Positions 56,772-64,000 of a stretch of 64,000 bases of DNA are shown piece after piece. The stretch's first letter is position 1; each line of letters starts with the position of its first letter. The notes under the pieces are model-generated. The model was not told the origin of the DNA. It did no database searches and saw only the letters and a list, made by a program, of their open reading frames with translations. The translations under genes were made by a program, and so were the position numbers. The DNA is from Haliangium sp050303215 (lineage in GTDB: Bacteria > Myxococcota_A > Polyangia > Haliangiales > Haliangiaceae). The stretch lies in assembly GCF_050303215.1 (NCBI RefSeq), contig NZ_JBNLBH010000185.1:1-64000 (forward strand), given 5' to 3'.

Positions 56772-57264
56772 TCACGCGCGTGGCCTAGCGTCCGACCCGA
56801 CCTGTCGGCGCAGCGGATGCTCGAAGGGCAGGGCGGCCAAGTCTGTGCTGGCCCGGGTGAGGGTGTTGTTCCGGCCCATGAGGCGCAAGAGCAAGGTCTC
56901 GGGTGTTTGGGGCAAGTCGGCGAGCACGAGGATGCGGGTACGATCGACGGCGCGGGTCCGACGACCGGCGCCCTGTGCCCAGCCCACGCTCATGGGCATA
57001 GGCCAGGCGCTTGCGCAGACACTGTGCCATGTCGTCGCAGCGCAAGGTGCGTGAGTAGGCCTCGATCATGCCCGGCCCCTCGGCGACCATGCGCTCCAGC
57101 AACCCGAGGGAGGGCGGGCGCGCCCCCGAGCGGGGCTCGAAGGTCACATCGATGCGCTGCGCGGCCACGTGCACGGCCCGTTCGAGCACGGCCCGGCCGA
57201 CCGACTCGATGCCGGTAGCGAGCAGGGCCTTGCAGAACTGGTCGTGCGGGTGGTGGTGGCGCAT
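56772..57264 (-). pseudogene. Decayed Rpn/PD-(D/E)XK nuclease-transposase-like gene
   Basis: The minus strand encodes two pieces in different frames. From 57264 it reads MRHHHPHDQFCKALLATG, RAVLERAVHVAAQRIDV and EAYSRTLRCDDMAQCLRKRLAY. Near 56960-56990 the frame changes, and the second piece continues RTRILVLADLPQTPETLLLRLMGR, STDLAALPFEHPLRRQV. The HDQFCKALL start and LLLRLMGR...ALP...PLRR end are typical of Rpn-family (transposase_31/DUF4351-like) proteins, which are normally about 300 residues. The total here is about 160, so an internal deletion and a frameshift are inferred. Family identity is moderate. No repeats flank it. Confidence 0.5.
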
Positions 57265-58032
57265 CTACCCGGCACCCTACCACCGGGATCTGATACTCAA
57301 CTCATCGGGGCCCGCGACATCGACTCCGGAGGCCTGGGGCATCCTGCGGCGGAGCATCGGGCACCACTCAGAGCCTGGGGACAACGTTGCCATGGGCGGT
57401 CGGATGCCGTTGGAGGCCGTCATCAGCGCGTTGGTTCACATCTGGGCAGCTCCGGAGGCGACCGTGTTTTGGCGGCAGCGCGCGGCGCCCACCTCAGGAG
57501 GAGGTCATTTCCGCACCGCCTCGCGTGCGGGCGCCTTGGGAGGTGCCGGAGGTTGGTCGGGCGGGTTGGCGAGCGGCGTCGGAGGGCGGCGAGCAGGCAC
57601 CAGACATGGACCCAGCCGGACCGAGCCTTGCCGACCAGAGGCGCGGACGCGTCCGCGGGCCACCGGGCGGCGTCATTTTCTGCTCCGGGCGACCCTGGGC
57701 GGAGCGAGGGGAGGGAGGAATTCGCGGACGCAGCGAGCGCCTGGACGACCCGGATGCCAGGAAAATGTCGAGGTGAGGTGAACGCCGACGCCATGGAGGG
57801 AGAGAGTCATGCAAAGAGGGGAGGGCGCGAGGCGTTCAGGCGAGCCGTCCGCCCGGGGGCTCGTGGATGCGGCTGTGCCGGCATCGCCGAGCAAGCGGCC
57901 CTGGAGTTGGCGCACGCCCCCCGAGAAATCTCGTGGATGCGGCGGTGCCGGCTCCGCCGAGCAAACCCCGTGAACCGGCGCGAAGCGCAGCCGAGCCCAG
58001 GGGACGTAGCAGCCCCCGCGCGACGCCCCGGC
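57265..58032. other. 768-base gap without a convincing gene
   Basis: Several ORFs cross this stretch, but none has recognisable sequence or codon pattern. A 54-codon ORF beginning ATG at 57810, preceded by GGAGGGAGAGAG, contains part of a 34-base direct repeat and is left uncalled. Otherwise I see nothing supportable; it may be a gene graveyard linked to the decayed nuclease gene next to it. Confidence 0.5.
57861..57964 (+). repeat. Direct repeat, 34 bp, two copies, period 70
   Basis: TCGTGGATGCGGCTGTGCCG (57861 onward) recurs at 57931 with G for one T; the match covers 57861-57894 and 57931-57964, 31 of 34 bases the same. Each copy reads LVDAAVPA-PSK, but in different frames. It lies in a gene-free gap; origin unknown. 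Confidence 0.75.
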
Positions 58033-59556
<1,524 letters not shown>

Positions 59557-59696
59557 TCAAGCACTGTATCCGCTTCCCGCCGCTGCGCCCAGTGGTATAC
59601 GCTGTGCCTGTTGCATGTGACTTAGGTTACGGCCCGATGTACCTGAGACGCCTGCCGTGCCCCTGAAGAGCGCGAGCGGGCCTACTGGAGCAAGCG

Positions 59697-61544
59697 TTGT
59701 CAGCCCAGCCATCGTCCCTCGAGCGCCACTTCCACGACATCGTCAATATGTTCTATGCCCGGGTCGCCGACATGCCCGAGCAAGAGGCCTTTCGATTCCC
59801 CGAAGGCCCGGACGACAACGAGACCTGGCGCTCGCTCACGTGGCGCCAGACCGGCGACCGCGTCCGCGCCATCGCCGCCGGCCTGCTCGATCTCGGCGTT
59901 GCCCGCGAAGACCGCTGCGGCATCATCGCCTCGACCCGGATCGAGTGGATCCTGGCCGACCTGGGCATCCTCTGCGCCGGCGCCGCCACCACCACCGTGT
60001 ACCCATCGACGACCACCGATGAGTGCGCCTACATCCTCGCTGACGCCGCCTGCCGGGTCGCGTTCGCCGAGGACGACATACAGCTCTCCAAGCTGCGGGC
60101 CAAGCGCGACGAGCTGCCCGAGCTCACCCACGTGATCCTGTTCGACGGCGACGGCGACGGCGACTGGGTCATCGGCCTCGACCAGCTCGAGGAGCGCGGC
60201 CGGGCCTACCTCGACCAGCACCCCAAGGTCCTCGACGAGATCGCGGCCGCCATCGAGCCCGAGGACCTGGCCACGCTCATCTACACCTCGGGCACCACCG
60301 GTCGGCCCAAGGGCGTGCGCCTGGTCCACGACTGCTGGGCCTACGAGGGCGAGGCCATCGCCGCCGTCGGCCTGACCGGCCCCGAGGATCTCCAGTACCT
60401 GTGGCTGCCCCTGGCCCACTCCTTCGGCAAGGTGCTCACCGCCGGCCAGATCGCCATCGGCCACCCCACCGCGGTCGACGGCCGCATCCCGCGCCTGATC
60501 GACAACCTGGCCGTGGTCAAGCCGACCTTCATGGCCGCGGCCCCGCGCATTTTCGAAAAAGTGCACAACCGGGTGGTGAGCGGCGCCCGTGCCGGCGGCG
60601 GCCTCAAGTACAAGATCTTCCGCTGGGCCGTGGACCGCGGTGCCCGGGTGTCGGCCCTGCGCCAGCGCGGTGAGGAGCCGCGCGGCCTGCTCGGGGTCCA
60701 GAGCCGGGTGGCCGAGCGGCTGGTCTTCTCCAAGCTCAAGCAGCGCTTCGGCGGCCGGCTGCGCTTCTTCATCTCCGGCAGCGCGCCCCTGGCCCGCGAC
60801 ATCGCCGAGTTCTTCCACGCCGCCGACATCCTCATCCTCGAGGGCTACGGCCTCACCGAGACCAGCGCCGCCAGCTTCGTCAACCGCCTGGACGACTACC
60901 AGTTCGGCACCGTGGGCCTGCCCCTGCCCGGCACCGAGGTCAAGCTCGACCCCGCCGACGGCGAGATCCTCATCCGCAGCCCCGGGGTGATGCGCGGCTA
61001 CCACAACCTGCCCGAGCAGACCGCCGAGGTGCTCGACGACGACGGCTGGCTGCGCACCGGCGACATCGGCGAGCTCGACGACGACGGCCACCTGCGCATC
61101 ACCGACCGCAAGAAAGACCTCATCAAGACCTCGGGCGGCAAGTACGTGGCCCCCCAGCTCATCGAGGGCCAGTTCAAGGCCATGTGCCCCGTGGCCAGCC
61201 AGATCGTCGTCCACGGCGACCGCCGCAACTACTGCTCGGCCCTGATCACGCTCGACGAGGAGGCCATCACCGAGTGGGCCGTGTCCAACGGCCTGGCCGA
61301 TAAGACCTACGAGGAGCTCACCCGCCACCGGGCGGTGCGAGCGCTGATCCAAGGCTACGTCGACGAGCTCAACGGCCACCTGGCCAGCTACGAGACCATC
61401 AAGCGCTTTGCCATCCTGCCCCGAGATCTGACCGTGGAGGAGGGCGAGCTCACGCCGAGCTTGAAGGTCAAGCGCAAGGCGGTCGAGAAGCGCTACCAGG
61501 CCGAGCTCGACGCCCTCTACGACGGAACCGTCGAGTCGTTGTGA
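59697..61544 (+). CDS. Long-chain fatty-acid-CoA ligase (AMP-forming)
   Basis: A 615-residue ANL-superfamily enzyme that activates fatty acids to acyl-AMP and then acyl-CoA. It has the phosphate loop YTSGTTGRPKGV, LPLAHSFGK, FISGSAPLARDIAEFF, EGYGLTETSA, LRTGDIGELDDDGHLRITDRKKDLIKTSGGKYV and the C-terminal Lys in LTPSLKVKRK. This is the FadD15/bacterial long-chain group. The start is TTG at 59697, with GGAG seven bases upstream; no ATG lies near the family opening. It is upstream of a lipoprotein gene and seems to be alone in its transcript. Confidence 0.94.
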   Translation: MSAQPSSLERHFHDIVNMFYARVADMPEQEAFRFPEGPDDNETWRSLTWRQTGDRVRAIAAGLLDLGVAREDRCGIIASTRIEWILADLGILCAGAATTTVYPSTTTDECAYILADAACRVAFAEDDIQLSKLRAKRDELPELTHVILFDGDGDGDWVIGLDQLEERGRAYLDQHPKVLDEIAAAIEPEDLATLIYTSGTTGRPKGVRLVHDCWAYEGEAIAAVGLTGPEDLQYLWLPLAHSFGKVLTAGQIAIGHPTAVDGRIPRLIDNLAVVKPTFMAAAPRIFEKVHNRVVSGARAGGGLKYKIFRWAVDRGARVSALRQRGEEPRGLLGVQSRVAERLVFSKLKQRFGGRLRFFISGSAPLARDIAEFFHAADILILEGYGLTETSAASFVNRLDDYQFGTVGLPLPGTEVKLDPADGEILIRSPGVMRGYHNLPEQTAEVLDDDGWLRTGDIGELDDDGHLRITDRKKDLIKTSGGKYVAPQLIEGQFKAMCPVASQIVVHGDRRNYCSALITLDEEAITEWAVSNGLADKTYEELTRHRAVRALIQGYVDELNGHLASYETIKRFAILPRDLTVEEGELTPSLKVKRKAVEKRYQAELDALYDGTVESL

Positions 61545-61633
61545 GCGCTCGCCCGGGCCCTGGCGCCGGCGGCCCGTGAGTGGTATGCGCGGGGGGCGCC
61601 GACCGGCGCTCTCGCCTGGAGGTCTAGCCCATC

Positions 61634-63067
<1,434 letters not shown>

Positions 63068-63199
63068 GGCGGCGGAGGCGGGAGCCGGGCGCGGGCGGCG
63101 GCCACGGACGGCACGGCGGCATCGCCCCGGGACAGGTCACGATGCGGCCCCGCCCCCTTTCCGTGACGCGCCGGGTCAGGTACACCTCGATCCCGGCCC

Positions 63200-64000
63200 A
63201 TGTACTACCCTCCCCGAGATGCCTTCGTGGCCGCGGCCGCGCGCGGGAACCTGATCCCGGTCTATCGCGAGCTGGTGGCCGACGGCGACACCCCGGTGTC
63301 GGCCTACGCCAAGCTGGGCGGCGGCGACTATACCTTCGTGCTCGAGTCGGTCATCGGCGGCGCCACCTGGGCCGCGTACTCGTTCATCGGGGCCACGCCC
63401 CGGGCGGTGCTGCGCTGCCGTGGGGATCAGGCCACGCTGACCTGGTTCCGCGACGGCGAGGCCGGCGAGCGCGAGACCTGGCAGGCCGCGGACCCGACCG
63501 CAGCCCTGGCCTCGGTGATGGCCCGCTTCGAGCCCGTGCCCGTGGACGGGCTGCCGCGCTTCTGGGGCGGGGCCGTGGGCTGGATCGGCTATGACGTGGT
63601 CCGCGCCTTCGAGCGCCTGCCCGCGCGCGCCCCCGCAGGCCTCGACATCCCCGAGCTGTGCGTGGCGCTCACCGACACCCTGGTGATCTTCGACAACCTG
63701 CGCCAGACCGTGAAGGTCGTGGCCGCCGCCTACGTGCCCGAGGGGGCCGCGCCAGTCGAGGTCTACGACCGGGCGGTGGCGCGCATCGACGCGGTGGTGG
63801 CACGGCTGCGCCAGCCGACCTCGGGGCTCGAGCCCATGGTCCCGCCGCCGGTGACCGAGAGCGGGTCGGCGGCCCTGCGCTGGGGCGGCGAGGCCGAGCC
63901 GCGGTCGTCGTTCTCGCGCCAGGGCTACATGGACGGGGTCCGGCGCATCCGCGACTATATCCTGGCCGGGGACATCTTCCAGGCGGTGCTGTCGCAGCGG
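63200..64000 (+). CDS. trpE: Anthranilate synthase component I (cut by window end)
   Basis: The first 267 codons of a stand-alone TrpE, the chorismate-aminating subunit. The opening AARGNLIPVYRELVADGDTPVSAYAKL is typical, followed by FVLESVIGG, the tryptophan-feedback (LLES-like) motif as VLES, and YSFIGATPR. At about 240-267 the chain reaches GVRRIRDYILAGDIFQAVLSQR, the TrpE signature. The frame is open at the end. It has no ribosome site and only a weak TACACC upstream. The fused TrpEG 7 kb earlier means the genome carries two anthranilate synthases; this one is probably the start of the trp operon, with trpG expected downstream. Confidence 0.94.
   Translation, partial: MYYPPRDAFVAAAARGNLIPVYRELVADGDTPVSAYAKLGGGDYTFVLESVIGGATWAAYSFIGATPRAVLRCRGDQATLTWFRDGEAGERETWQAADPTAALASVMARFEPVPVDGLPRFWGGAVGWIGYDVVRAFERLPARAPAGLDIPELCVALTDTLVIFDNLRQTVKVVAAAYVPEGAAPVEVYDRAVARIDAVVARLRQPTSGLEPMVPPPVTESGSAALRWGGEAEPRSSFSRQGYMDGVRRIRDYILAGDIFQAVLSQR

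Overview
The window is very GC-rich DNA with long, tightly packed genes. It looks like the chromosome of a myxobacterium (Myxococcota, probably Haliangiales, Nannocystales or Polyangiales). Pointers are a Hanks-type Ser/Thr kinase with a PP2C phosphatase and many FHA proteins, a MopE-type metal-binding motif inside a sulfatase-like enzyme, a receptor carrying its own TonB C-terminal domain, several lipoproteins with low-complexity linkers, and a contractile-injection locus with a DUF4157 protein. No rRNA, tRNA, CRISPR array, integrase or intact insertion sequence was seen. The taxonomic call is inference from gene content.

Bases 1-30111, all on the + strand, form a contractile injection system (CIS) locus of the phage-tail-like type (eCIS family), not a classical T6SS. 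In order: end of a sheath gene, a double-length tube protein, a small tail-chaperone-like pair, a complete second sheath, a single-domain tube protein, a 1572-residue Ala/Ser/Pro-rich protein in the tape-measure position, a short CIS tube-cap protein, a hub (gpD/gp27-like), two paralogous gpV/gp5 spike proteins, a zinc-ribbon protein, the gp25 wedge, a large baseplate protein, a tail-protein-I homologue with an N-terminal PASTA domain, and a probable fibre or target-recognition protein. Four FHA proteins follow: zinc-ribbon-FHA, vWA-like/TM/FHA, TM/zinc-ribbon/FHA and FHA-coiled coil. Then come a Ycf46-type AAA+ ATPase, its plastid/cyanobacterial partner Ycf35 (DUF1257) and a DUF2997 protein, a DUF4157 protein, a pentapeptide-repeat protein, an unknown protein and a TPR protein.

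Bases 30253-33650 (minus strand) carry a PP2C phosphatase, an unknown protein and a tail-anchored Ser/Thr kinase. With the four FHA proteins they resemble the threonine-phosphorylation switch of some T6SSs (PpkA/PppA/Fha), here attached to an eCIS-like particle. The most novel part is the combination of phospho-threonine control, the Ycf46-Ycf35-DUF2997 trio and PASTA/FHA/vWA adaptors in one locus.

Bases 34001-64000 are mixed chromosomal genes. They comprise two secreted or lipidated unknowns, an NhaC-type antiporter with a lipoprotein-like front domain, a small basic protein, a TonB plus TonB-dependent-receptor pair, and a membrane sulfatase-like enzyme with a GT2 glycosyltransferase and a GT-C-like membrane protein. 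After these come a C45-like Ntn hydrolase lacking the usual cysteine, an outer-membrane-like protein, a MOSC protein, an AAA/PD-(D/E)XK protein and a lipoprotein. The last stretch has a fused anthranilate synthase TrpEG, a MazF/PemK-like toxin, a decayed nuclease-like gene, a DUF362 protein, a fatty acyl-CoA ligase, a lipoprotein and the start of a separate trpE. Many first-in-transcript genes have a TANNNT -10-like box only 6-11 bases before the start codon, which suggests leaderless transcripts are common here.
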